Shown in pieces: positions 26,081 to 34,144 of a stretch of 64,000 bases of DNA. The stretch is from Gracilibacillus salinarum. GTDB taxonomy: Bacteria > Bacillota > Bacilli > Bacillales > Amphibacillaceae. The notes beneath the pieces were generated by a model that was not told the origin of the DNA, did not search any database, and saw only the letters and a list, made by a program, of their open reading frames with translations. How positions within the stretch are numbered: the first letter of the stretch is position 1; every line of letters starts with the position of its first letter. The stretch spans positions 1 to 64,000 of the forward strand of contig NZ_CP095071.1 in the NCBI RefSeq assembly GCF_022919575.1. The letters run 5' to 3'. Position numbers and translations under genes: made by a program.

Positions 26081-26926
26081 ATGGAAACATTAGTAACGAA
26101 AGATTTAACGCTCGGATATGGTGAAGAAATAATTATAGATGACTTAGATATTACAATCCCTAAAGGAGAAATTACGGTCTTTATTGGTGGCAATGGCTGC
26201 GGTAAATCGACCTTACTTCGCTCATTAGCAAGGTTACTAAAGCCGAAGCAAGGGGACGTCGTATTAAATGGTGAAGATATTGCGAAGATTCCTACTAAAG
26301 AAGTGGCAAAACAAATGGCTATCTTGCCGCAAAGTCCTATCAGCCCGGAAGGATTAACAGTAGAAGACTTAGTCAAACAAGGAAGACATCCATATAAAAC
26401 AATGTTTAAACGCTGGTCAGAAGAAGATGAGACTGCGGTAAATGAAGCATTGGAATCGACAAACATGCTCGACTTAAAAGATCGTGCCGTTGATTCTTTA
26501 TCAGGTGGACAGCGTCAGCGTGCCTGGATAGCAATGACACTTGCACAGGGTACAGATACTATCCTGTTGGATGAGCCTACAACATACTTAGATATGACCC
26601 ACCAGATTGAAATTTTGGATTTGTTATTTGAGTTGAATGAACGCCGGCAAAGCACGATTGTCATGGTGTTACACGATTTAAACCTTGCTTGCCGTTATGC
26701 ACATCATATTGTTGCGATTAAAGACAAAAACGTATATGCGCAAGGTAAACCGGAGGAAATCATTAACTGTGGATTAGTGCATGATGTATTTCAAATGAAA
26801 GCAGATGTCATGTATGATCCAATGTTCGGAACACCTATGTGTATCCCGCACGGACGCGGACGATGTCTGATTAAAGAAGCCGTAGCAGAATCACAACAAC
26901 AACCAATGCAATCAGTAGGAAATTAA
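26081..26926 (+). CDS. yusV: Iron(III)-siderophore ABC transporter ATP-binding protein (YusV/FecE type)
   Basis: A cytoplasmic ATPase subunit of an iron-siderophore importer. Walker A is GGNGCGKST (residues about 37-45), the Q-loop lies in LPQSPISPEG, the signature is LSGGQRQRAW, Walker B is TILLDEPTTYLD and the H-loop is VLHDLN. The C-terminal extension PMCIPHGRGRC is typical of YusV. No permease or binding protein is adjacent. In B. subtilis YusV is a shared ATPase for several siderophore systems, so an orphan gene with its own Fur box fits that role. Followed by a strong terminator. Confidence 0.9.
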   Translation: METLVTKDLTLGYGEEIIIDDLDITIPKGEITVFIGGNGCGKSTLLRSLARLLKPKQGDVVLNGEDIAKIPTKEVAKQMAILPQSPISPEGLTVEDLVKQGRHPYKTMFKRWSEEDETAVNEALESTNMLDLKDRAVDSLSGGQRQRAWIAMTLAQGTDTILLDEPTTYLDMTHQIEILDLLFELNERRQSTIVMVLHDLNLACRYAHHIVAIKDKNVYAQGKPEEIINCGLVHDVFQMKADVMYDPMFGTPMCIPHGRGRCLIKEAVAESQQQPMQSVGN

Positions 26927-26927
26927 T

Positions 26928-26965
26928 AAAACCCTTGCATTCCATATGGAATGCAGGGGTTTTTA
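26928..26965 (+). terminator. Terminator of yusV
   Basis: AAACCCTTGCATTCC/GGAATGCAGGGGTTT with loop ATAT, then T residues. Confidence 0.85.
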
Positions 26966-26985
26966 GTGTTACTGAGAATTAGTTC

Positions 26986-27202
26986 TGTAATATGGATTAT
27001 GTTTATTAGTGTTGCAACCACTTTGATATAGTGTATGTGCTGGTATCCGCTTCGCGGGGCACGGAGACTATTTCCGGAGCTTTGCTAAGCAGCTCAGCTC
27101 CAATATATCCCTGTTATTCGTTGAAATACATTACAGTTGGCATGATTCATATTTAAAGTGATAAAGCTAGTTGGAACCGGATGGATGAAGTCCTGTTTTC
27201 CA
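26986..27202 (+). repeat. Type-1 interspersed repeat, copy E (internally deleted)
   Basis: Left end TAATATGGATTATG (about 26988-27001). Inside are remnants of GC-rich units (GGTATCCGCTTCGCGGGGCACGGAGAC, read in blocks from 27042) and TTTCCGGAGCTTTGCTAAGCAG (about 27070). The right end is decayed (CATGATTCATATT). The tail GGAACCGG...GTCCTGTTTTCC is a degraded terminator hairpin. Confidence 0.65.
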
Positions 27203-27254
27203 TATGCATGTTTCTGTTGTGATTACATACAATACAGTGGAAGAGGTGAATAAT

Positions 27255-27572
27255 ATGGAGAAAAAAACATACTATGTCAATATTGCATCACAAGAAATTT
27301 CACAAATTCCATTTGGAAACAATGCATCCTACACCATTCAGGCAACAGATGAACAGGTGTTTTTGTTAAGAGAAAAATTTAATGAATTGCATGAGGATGA
27401 TTTTGGTACTTTTGTTCGCTCACATATTCCTTATGTTCAATATCATCAGGACCTGGAAAATGATGAATATGATAATGATTTAAAAGATGTTTTTCAAATG
27501 TTGTATCAGCTGGCAACACCGGAAACAAAGCAAGCAATGGAAGAGTCTGGCATTGGAATTGAAAAAAATTAA
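27255..27572 (+). CDS. Conserved hypothetical protein (105 aa)
   Basis: A 105-residue acidic, soluble protein beginning MEKKTYYVNIASQEISQIPF. It contains FTIQ-like and DDFGTFVRSHIPYVQYHQD segments that I associate with a short family conserved in Bacillaceae and often annotated only as hydrolase or hypothetical. No catalytic motif, signal or membrane span is visible. I start at ATG 27255 because AGAGGTG lies 6 nt upstream; an extension to 27204 runs over the repeat tail. The next gene, 110 bp on, encodes a secreted protein. Confidence 0.75.
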   Translation: MEKKTYYVNIASQEISQIPFGNNASYTIQATDEQVFLLREKFNELHEDDFGTFVRSHIPYVQYHQDLENDEYDNDLKDVFQMLYQLATPETKQAMEESGIGIEKN

Positions 27573-27680
27573 TAAATAAGTGAAACAAATACCGTGCCCT
27601 GCACGTCTATTTTATAAATAGATGTTTAGTCAAATAGTAAAAAAGGTAAAGATTACTAAGGACGTGAGGAGGGAAAAAAT

Positions 27681-28220
27681 ATGAAAAAATTCATCACGAT
27701 GTTTACAGTTTTAGTCCTTTTTTCATTTGCAGTTGTTACCATGAGTCAGACAAGCACGGAAAAAACATATGCTGAGGAAAATCAGGTGAATACCGAAGAA
27801 GTAACAGGTGAAAAGCAAAATGTTAGCAACGAACAAAAAGAAATATCACACGACAAAATTGTGGCATTGACAGATAAATTTATGGAATTATTAGTACAGG
27901 ATATTGACGATCAATACAAAGTGATAAATTATCAGACGAAAGAAGAATTAATGAAAGCATTTGAACCATATGTTACAAAAGAAGCGGTACAGCCTTACAT
28001 TGATTACTACTATGAGGAAGAGAAGAATGGTTTATATATAGTGCCGACGGAGACACCGCCATGGTTTGACAAATCAAACGATTATGAAAAACAGACAAAG
28101 GATAATCAAGTAATTGTCACACAACAAAATCAAAATGCATTATATGGTGAATACACCATTTCCCTTACATTTGAGAAAATAAATGATCAATGGAAGATAG
28201 TAAACATTAGCAATCAGTAA
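27681..28220 (+). CDS. Secreted protein of unknown function (179 aa)
   Basis: Residues 1-32 form a signal peptide (MKKF, hydrophobic core, possible cleavage after TYA). A Glu/Gln/Asn-rich linker (about 33-58) precedes a compact domain (about 60-179) with IVALTDKFMELLVQ, EELMKAFEPYVTKEAVQPYIDYYY and LYGEYTISLTFEKINDQWKI. The last stretch resembles the beta-strands of NTF2-like or DUF3993-like extracellular domains, but I cannot name a family with confidence. The ATG follows GAGGAGGG. 22 bp upstream of ytkD and likely co-transcribed. Confidence 0.7.
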   Translation: MKKFITMFTVLVLFSFAVVTMSQTSTEKTYAEENQVNTEEVTGEKQNVSNEQKEISHDKIVALTDKFMELLVQDIDDQYKVINYQTKEELMKAFEPYVTKEAVQPYIDYYYEEEKNGLYIVPTETPPWFDKSNDYEKQTKDNQVIVTQQNQNALYGEYTISLTFEKINDQWKIVNISNQ

Positions 28221-28242
28221 CGATAAAAGGTAGTATAGAACT

Positions 28243-28719
28243 ATGAAAACTTTTTATGACTACTATAATAATAAAGTGCAGTTGTCTTTTGATAATCACC
28301 CGTTTGATCCCGAACCAAGACATGTATGGGTGATATGCAGGTTTGAAGAAAAGTGGCTGCTAACCAAACATAAAAACCGCGGCTTAGAATTCCCGGGTGG
28401 TAAAGTCGAAAAGAATGAAACACCGGAAGAGGCAGCAATAAGAGAAGTATGGGAGGAAACAGGAGGAGAAGTTGCCCACATTGAGTATATCGGACAATAT
28501 TATGTATCAGGAAAGAGAGAGCAATTAGCTAAAAATATTTATTTTGCAACTGTGAAAGCATTGCAGAAACAGGATAACTACTTTGAGACAGAAGGTCCTG
28601 TATTGCTTGAACAACTTCCTGCAACAATCAAAACAGATGAAATGTACAGTTTTATTATGAAGGATGACGTTTTGTCACATAGCATCCAACATGTACAACA
28701 GATGCTTGAAAACGCCTAG
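28243..28719 (+). CDS. ytkD: Nudix nucleoside triphosphatase YtkD (MutTA)
   Basis: A 158-residue Nudix hydrolase. In B. subtilis YtkD cleaves 8-oxo-dGTP and also triphosphates such as RNA 5' ends in vitro. The complete Nudix box is seen at residues about 50-72: GGKVEKNETPEEAAIREVWEE then TGG. Aromatic start MKTFYDYYNNKVQLSF matches YtkD. The gene is close to metK as in B. subtilis and ends with a terminator. Confidence 0.9.
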   Translation: MKTFYDYYNNKVQLSFDNHPFDPEPRHVWVICRFEEKWLLTKHKNRGLEFPGGKVEKNETPEEAAIREVWEETGGEVAHIEYIGQYYVSGKREQLAKNIYFATVKALQKQDNYFETEGPVLLEQLPATIKTDEMYSFIMKDDVLSHSIQHVQQMLENA

Positions 28720-28784
28720 TTTAACTGTAAGGTGATTTGATTGACTGCAATAAGAAAATCGATGTACGCTAATACTTAGATAAT

Positions 28785-28822
28785 AAGAAACTCTAGACTT
28801 AAGCAGTCTAGAGTTCTTTATT
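28785..28822 (+). terminator. Terminator after ytkD
   Basis: AGAAACTCTAGACT/AGTCTAGAGTTCTTT hairpin with short T-rich tail. Confidence 0.8.
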
Positions 28823-29010
28823 AGATAAATACCAAGTAATTGCATAGGGATAATAAGTTAAAATTTGATTCGTGCAATTTTGTGAAAAAAGTTGTATGAT
28901 GGAATATGTAGTATTTTTTTGAAAACAACCACAAATTAAGATAGACTTTTAAATAAAATTACAGGATAATGAAAGTCTTGGTGTTAACTAAGAGGGAGGA
29001 AAAAAGAAAT

Positions 29011-30213
29011 ATGGCGAAAAACAGACGCTTGTTTACATCAGAATCTGTCACAGAAGGACACCCTGATAAAATTTGTGATCAGATCTCCGATGCGATTTTA
29101 GATGAAATATTATCGAAGGACCCAAATGCAAGGGTTGCTTGTGAAACAACGGTAACAACCGGTCTTGTACTTGTATCCGGTGAGATTACTACTTCTACTT
29201 ATGTGGACATTCCAAAAATTGTGCGTAATACGATTAAAGAAATCGGATATACGCGTGCTAAATATGGCTTTGATGCCGAAACATGCGGTGTTTTAACTGC
29301 AATTGATGAGCAATCAGCAGATATTGCTGGTGGAGTCGATCAAGCGCTTGAAGCAAGAGAAGGTCAAATGACGGATGATGAAATCGAAGCAATTGGTGCT
29401 GGTGACCAAGGGCTAATGTTTGGTTATGCAAATAATGAAACACCTGAATTAATGCCATTACCAATTAGCTTGGCACACCGTTTAGCGAAGCAATTGTCAG
29501 ATGTGCGTAAAGACAACACCTTAGCTTATCTACGTCCTGATGGCAAAACACAAGTAACTGTTGAATATGATGAAAATGATAAACCACAACGAATTGATAC
29601 AATCGTTATTTCTACCCAACATCATCAGGATATAACATTAGAACAAATTCAAAAAGACTTAAAAGAATTTGTTATCAACCCAGTTGTTCCTGCTGATTTA
29701 TTGGATGAAAATACAAAATATTTCATTAACCCAACTGGACGATTTGTAATTGGTGGTCCACAAGGTGATGCAGGCTTAACTGGTAGAAAAATTATTGTCG
29801 ATACTTATGGCGGCTATGCTCGTCACGGTGGCGGTGCTTTCAGTGGTAAAGATGCAACAAAAGTAGACCGTTCAGCAGCATATGCTGCTCGCTATGTTGC
29901 AAAAAATATCGTTGCTGCAGGACTTGCAGAATCATGTGAAGTACAACTTGCTTATGCGATCGGTGTAGCACAGCCAGTCTCTATTTCGATCAATACATTT
30001 GGGACAGGTCAGTATACAGAAGAGGAATTAGTTGCAGCAGTTCGTGACAACTTTGATCTTCGTCCGGCCGGTATTATTAAAATGTTAGATCTAAGACAAC
30101 CTATATATCGTAAAACAGCTGCATACGGACATTTCGGTCGTACAGATGAAGCATTTCCATGGGAAAAAACAGATAAATCAGATCAACTAAAACGCTTTTT
30201 AGCTGAAGTATAA
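29011..30213 (+). CDS. metK: S-adenosylmethionine synthase MetK
   Basis: ATP:methionine adenosyltransferase (400 aa) making SAM in the cytoplasm. The N-terminal [13 protein letters not shown] (ATP/Mg2+ site), [12 protein letters not shown] near residue 118 and the P-loop-like [16 protein letters not shown] near residue 270 are diagnostic. ATG 29011 follows AGAGGGAGG; the upstream extension to 28969 has no ribosome site. No S-box (SAM-I) leader is recognisable in the roughly 190 bp between the ytkD terminator and the start, unlike B. subtilis metK. Confidence 0.97.
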   Translation: MAKNRRLFTSESVTEGHPDKICDQISDAILDEILSKDPNARVACETTVTTGLVLVSGEITTSTYVDIPKIVRNTIKEIGYTRAKYGFDAETCGVLTAIDEQSADIAGGVDQALEAREGQMTDDEIEAIGAGDQGLMFGYANNETPELMPLPISLAHRLAKQLSDVRKDNTLAYLRPDGKTQVTVEYDENDKPQRIDTIVISTQHHQDITLEQIQKDLKEFVINPVVPADLLDENTKYFINPTGRFVIGGPQGDAGLTGRKIIVDTYGGYARHGGGAFSGKDATKVDRSAAYAARYVAKNIVAAGLAESCEVQLAYAIGVAQPVSISINTFGTGQYTEEELVAAVRDNFDLRPAGIIKMLDLRQPIYRKTAAYGHFGRTDEAFPWEKTDKSDQLKRFLAEV

Positions 30214-30218
30214 ATTGT

Positions 30219-30256
30219 AAAAAAAACCAAGTGCACCTCTTAGCACTTGGTTTTTT
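30219..30256 (+). terminator. Terminator of metK
   Basis: AAAAAACCAAGTGC/GCACTTGGTTTTTT with an 8-nt loop. Confidence 0.9.
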
Positions 30257-30349
30257 GGATGAAGTAAGAAAGTAGTAAATGTTAAGTTTTCGTCCTGCTT
30301 TCTAACAGAACAGCCAAGTCCACGCGGGCACAGAAGCAAGGCAACTACA

Positions 30350-30967
30350 TGCATCGCAAAATGGTCATTTTGATATAGATTATCTGCTTAGCAAAGCTCC
30401 GGAAATAGGCCCCGCGTCCTGTGCGCACGGCTTCAGCTAGGCTACTACTTGAATTACTTCCTTGCTACCTTGTGCCGAGGAAGCTCACTTCGAAGCGATA
30501 CTTGCAGACGCAGGCACAAACTAATTGGATCTTCAGCTCGCGCTGATTTCACGGGAGTCTCCGCCTATTTCCTGCGCTTTAGGGAAGTGCTACAACTTAT
30601 GGAACAGCAAAAAGCAGTGGTTCTAGGCATAATGTTAATCACTCAGTTCCTGTTATATATACAGTGATCAACATGCTAGCTCTTACAAATGGTGTAGATT
30701 CCACATCCTAGCGTAGGCCAACCACGTAGACTCCCGCGGGATTATGCAGGTGCTGAAGATCCACTTTGTGAAGTGCTCTTCTTCACAAAGTTAGCTTCAG
30801 CCGTGCCCCGCAGGACGCGGAGTGGTTGGCCGAAGCGGTATCCCAGCATATTAATTATCTCAAAATGGATGCTTGGCTAGCGATGGCTAGTTGACATAAT
30901 CCATATTATAGGAAGTTGTTTATTGATATACATCAATTAGAACCGGCGAGATATGTCCAGTTTTTCA
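30350..30967 (+). repeat. Type-1 interspersed repeat, copy F (left end lost)
   Basis: Starts inside the left flank (TCGCAAAATGGTCATTTTGATATAGATTATCTGCTTA in blocks, shared with copy I). The alpha unit (about 30396-30590) has the long apical insert and arms GGAAATAGGC/GCCTATTTCC. The linker is 30591-30700. The beta unit (about 30701-30845) has a short apical hairpin ACTTTGTGAAG/CTTCACAAAGT (30763-30791). The right end is CATAATCCATATTATAGG (30895-30912). The tail GAACCGGCGAGATATGTCC then AGTTTTTC is a weak terminator hairpin. It fills the metK-asnB gap. Confidence 0.85.
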
Positions 30968-31110
30968 TATGTGTGATGTTCGGATCAATTGGAATGCTTG
31001 GCTATTAGCAGTTGCTGACACATCTGGTTTGACAGTTATCCGGGATAGTTGGTAGGCGCATGAAGGTTATGATGAAAACTTTAGGGAAAGTGGATGCAAA
31101 AGGATGTCAA

Positions 31111-31230
31111 ATGCAAGAAGATAGAGAGCTTCAGGCGAAAGAAGTAGCAAGAGAACGCCCAACGCATGAAGAAGAGCAATCTTCAAGCGAACTTGACAAA
31201 CATCACCAAACATTATCTGTCAGTACATAG
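31111..31230 (+). CDS. Small hydrophilic ORF (39 aa) followed by a terminator
   Basis: ATG 31111 with AAAGGA six bases upstream opens 39 codons ending at TAG 31228-31230, and a strong terminator begins at once. The peptide (MQEDRELQAKEVARERPTHE and so on) is charged and probably disordered. The frame can be extended to ATG 31060 (56 aa) with a poorer ribosome site. It resembles no family I know. The tight ribosome site/stop/terminator layout suggests a small expressed gene, or the 3' part of a small RNA. Confidence 0.35.
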   Translation: MQEDRELQAKEVARERPTHEEEQSSSELDKHHQTLSVST

Positions 31231-31270
31231 AAAAAGCCTGAAGCTAACAAGCATCAGGCCTTCTTTTTTA
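31231..31270 (+). terminator. Terminator after the 39-aa ORF
   Basis: AAAAAGCCTGAAGC...GCATCAGGCCTTCTTTTTT, a strong hairpin with U tract. Confidence 0.85.
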
Positions 31271-31344
31271 TGCATAAAAAGAGCACTTCAGGCGAATAGC
31301 AGTAATGAATCTCACGGTAAAACAGAAGATTTTGAGATGATTTA

Positions 31345-31480
31345 TATGCTGAGTAAATCTCTTGAAAATTGCTCTGTGTCTGTGGTGCAATAATTCAGCT
31401 AGCTCCTATTTAAACAACTTCTTTGCTAGCTTGTGCCGGAGAAGATCACTTTAATGCGATACTTGTAGACTCAGTCACCA
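31345..31480 (+). repeat. Decayed alpha-unit fragment, copy L
   Basis: ATAATTCAGCTAGCTCCTATTT, ACTTCTTTGCTAGCTTGTGCCG, GAGAAGATCACTTTAATGCG and ATACTTGTAGACTCAG align with the first half of the alpha unit of copy F (long-insert form). There are many substitutions and no inverted ends. It lies about 140 bp before asnB. Confidence 0.55.
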
Positions 31481-31621
31481 CCAGAATAAGTGTAATCCTT
31501 TAAGTTAAACGATTGTGAAAAAAGTATAATCCTCATCAATATCCATAAAAAACTGTAACATCCTTCGCGGCAAATACGTCAAAAATATAGATTTATATTA
31601 AAACGGGAAGAGGGATAGCAG

Positions 31622-33523
31622 ATGTGCGGATTTATTGGACTGTTAAAAGCAACGCCTAATTGGTTGGATACTGGGGAAATAGATGCATTTCATGATCGTA
31701 ATAACAGAATGTATCATAGGGGACCTGATGATGAAGGTTATTACGAAGACGAACATATCATGTTTGGATTCAGAAGGCTCAGTATTCTTGATCTAGAAAG
31801 CGGTCGGCAGCCGTTTACTTATGAGAATAGCAAGTATGCAATGATTTTTAATGGAGAAATTTATAATTATATGGAATTAAGAGAGGCGTTACAGGGAAAA
31901 GGTGTGACCTTTACAACATATTCAGACACTGAAGTCATTTTGGCGATGTTTGCCGATCAAGGAGTAGACGCTTTCATTGAATTACGGGGTATGTTTTCTT
32001 TTGTAATCTGGGATAAGGAGGAAAAGTGTCTATATGGTGCTAGGGACATATTCGGAATCAAGCCTTTTTATTATAAAGAAGAGGAAGAAGGTATTTATTT
32101 TGCTTCGGAACAAAAAAGTTTGTTAGAAGAATCAGTATCGATAGATGCAAAAGCATTACAACATTATTTAACATTTCAATATGTACCCGAGCCTTTGTCT
32201 ATGAACGCGTCCATTCAAAAATTAGAGCCTGGTTGCTATTTTGTGAAACAGTACAATCAGCCAATTGCAGTACAACGCTACTTTGTGCCGACATTTGCTG
32301 TGAAGCAAACAGATGGAACAGAACTGGTGGAACGTGTGAGGGACGCAATGGATCAATCGGTTCGTATGCACTTGAGAAGTGATGTTCCGGTTGGTGCGTT
32401 TTTGTCTGGCGGAATCGATTCTTCATTTATTGTTGCAATAGCGAAAAAATATCATCCAAACATTAAAACGTTTTCGGTCGGATTTGAACAGCATGGCTAT
32501 TCTGAAATAGACGTAGCTGCCAAAACTGCGAAAGAATTAGGTCTGGAACATTATAGTAAAATTATTTCGGCAGAAGAGTATCTTGCAAAACTGCCTAAAA
32601 TTATGTGGCATATGGACGATCCGTTAGCAGATCCAGCCTGTGTTCCATTATACTTTGTTGCAAGAGAAGCGAAGCGTCATGTTACAGTTGTCCTATCAGG
32701 AGAAGGAGCGGATGAGCTGTTTGGTGGATACAATATTTACCGCGAATCAGAATCATTACGGGTATTTAATGCAATACCGTATAAAGCAAAGAAATGGTTG
32801 GCGAGAGCAGCAGAAATCATTCCAGAAGGAGTTAAGGGCAGGAGCTTTTTGCTTAGAGGGACGACGCCACTGAGAGATAGATATATTGGTAATGCTAAAA
32901 TGTTTGATGAACTAGAAAAGAAGCGTTTGATGAAGGCTTATAATGAACAGCATAAGTATCAAACAGTGACAGATGCTCTCTATGATCAAATACAATTAGA
33001 GCATCCCGTTCAACAAATGCAATATATCGACATGCATACGTGGCTAAGAGGAGATATCCTGCTGAAAGCAGACAAAATGACGATGGCAAACTCTCTAGAG
33101 TTGCGGGTGCCTTTTTTAGATAAAGAAATATTTGAAGTTGCTAAAGGAATACCAGTGGAACAAAAAATAGCAAATGGCACAACCAAACATATTTTACGAT
33201 TGGCTGCGAAAGGAATTGTTCCAGATCATGTACTGGATCGTAAGAAATTAGGATTTCCAGTTCCCATCCGCCAATGGTTAAAGCATGAGTGGTATGATTG
33301 GGCAAAACAATTAATTATTGCCAGTGATACGGAGCAATTTTTCCATAAAGATGTACTGCTCCAACTCCTTGAGAATCACAGAGATAATAATCAGGATAAT
33401 AGTCGAAAATTATGGACGGTCCTTATGTTTATGCTCTGGCATCAGATTTTTGTCGAGCAGAGATATGATATTGCACAACTTCAGGCAGAAGATAAAACAG
33501 AAAGCAAACTTGTTTATGCGTAA
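31622..33523 (+). CDS. asnB: Asparagine synthase (glutamine-hydrolysing) AsnB
   Basis: A two-domain amidotransferase (633 aa) that makes asparagine from aspartate, ATP and glutamine. The N-terminal class II glutaminase domain has the nucleophile Cys2 (MCGFIGLL), NRMYHRGPDDEG and FNGEIYNY. The C-terminal synthetase domain has the PP-loop SGGIDSSFIVA near residue 262 and LSGEGADELFGGY. Follows metK as in B. subtilis. The ATG follows AGAGGG. Its terminator stem overlaps the last codons. Confidence 0.95.
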   Translation: MCGFIGLLKATPNWLDTGEIDAFHDRNNRMYHRGPDDEGYYEDEHIMFGFRRLSILDLESGRQPFTYENSKYAMIFNGEIYNYMELREALQGKGVTFTTYSDTEVILAMFADQGVDAFIELRGMFSFVIWDKEEKCLYGARDIFGIKPFYYKEEEEGIYFASEQKSLLEESVSIDAKALQHYLTFQYVPEPLSMNASIQKLEPGCYFVKQYNQPIAVQRYFVPTFAVKQTDGTELVERVRDAMDQSVRMHLRSDVPVGAFLSGGIDSSFIVAIAKKYHPNIKTFSVGFEQHGYSEIDVAAKTAKELGLEHYSKIISAEEYLAKLPKIMWHMDDPLADPACVPLYFVAREAKRHVTVVLSGEGADELFGGYNIYRESESLRVFNAIPYKAKKWLARAAEIIPEGVKGRSFLLRGTTPLRDRYIGNAKMFDELEKKRLMKAYNEQHKYQTVTDALYDQIQLEHPVQQMQYIDMHTWLRGDILLKADKMTMANSLELRVPFLDKEIFEVAKGIPVEQKIANGTTKHILRLAAKGIVPDHVLDRKKLGFPVPIRQWLKHEWYDWAKQLIIASDTEQFFHKDVLLQLLENHRDNNQDNSRKLWTVLMFMLWHQIFVEQRYDIAQLQAEDKTESKLVYA

Positions 33524-33543
33524 AGGACAAGTTTGCTTTCTTT
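33500..33543. terminator. Bidirectional terminator between asnB and ytoA
   Basis: GAAAGCAAACTTG/CAAGTTTGCTTTC, 13-bp perfect stem overlapping the asnB stop, with T residues after. It can also end convergent ytoA transcripts. Confidence 0.8.
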
Positions 33544-33553
33544 ACAGGAAATC

Positions 33554-34063
33554 TCATGATTCGTGCTTATATACTTGCCCTTTATCCACATAATCCTGTT
33601 GAATCCGTTTCATTTCTTCGATATCTTCTTCTGTCAGTTCACGGATGACCTTAGCAGGCCTGCCGAAAGCAAGTGTGCCAGGTGGAATGGATTTTCCTGG
33701 AGGTAATAAACTGCCGGCGCCGATAAAAGCACCTTCTCCAACTTCTGCTCCATCTAAAATAATAGAGCCCATGCCAATGAGTGCATGTTTTCGAATGACT
33801 GCAGAGTGCAAGGTAACCTGATGACCAACCGTGACGTAATCTTCTACTATTAACGGTAGGTCAGGGCTCTGGTGCAGAAGAGATAAATCTTGTATATTCG
33901 AGTAATTTCCGATTTTGACAGGAGCAACATCTCCGCGAATCACGGTTTTAAACCAGATACTACTGTATTTACCAATTTCTACATCACCGGTAATTACGCT
34001 ATCCGGTGCGATATATGCCGTTTGATCAATGGAAGGTGTTTTTCCTTTATACGAATAGATCAT
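33554..34063 (-). CDS. ytoA: Gamma-carbonic-anhydrase-like left-handed beta-helix protein YtoA
   Basis: A 169-residue hexapeptide-repeat protein of the gamma-carbonic anhydrase/PaaY group. Repeating [LIV]-G-x4 turns run from about residue 10 to 140 (IAPDSVITGDVEIGKYSSIW, VIRGDVAPVKIGNYSNIQD). Putative metal-binding histidines lie at LLHQSP, VGHQVTLHSA. The C-terminus is helical. Whether it has carbonic anhydrase activity is unknown. Start at 34063 follows AGGAGGT. Divergent from ytpB across a perfect palindrome. Confidence 0.88.
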   Translation of the reverse strand: MIYSYKGKTPSIDQTAYIAPDSVITGDVEIGKYSSIWFKTVIRGDVAPVKIGNYSNIQDLSLLHQSPDLPLIVEDYVTVGHQVTLHSAVIRKHALIGMGSIILDGAEVGEGAFIGAGSLLPPGKSIPPGTLAFGRPAKVIRELTEEDIEEMKRIQQDYVDKGQVYKHES

Positions 34064-34082
34064 TATGTTAACCTCCTATTAT

Positions 34083-34116
34083 ATTCTTAAATATATGATA
34101 TCATATATTTAAGAAT
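34083..34116. promoter_or_regulatory. Perfect 34-bp palindrome between divergent ytoA and ytpB
   Basis: The sequence from 34083 to 34116 equals its own reverse complement with no interruption (half-site ATTCTTAAATATATGAT). It occupies the 81-bp divergent gap, 20 bp from the ytoA start and 28 bp from the ytpB start. The centre reads TATGAT|ATCATA, so each strand has a -10-like hexamer. It may be an operator for a dimeric regulator or two face-to-face promoters; it is too AT-rich to be a normal terminator. Confidence 0.65.
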
Positions 34117-34144
34117 GCTATAACAGTAAAGTGAGGGGAAGAAG

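Noticed and set aside
34083..34116. Reading the palindrome as a terminator
   Set aside because: It is almost entirely A/T, lies between divergent starts and has no U tract after the stem.
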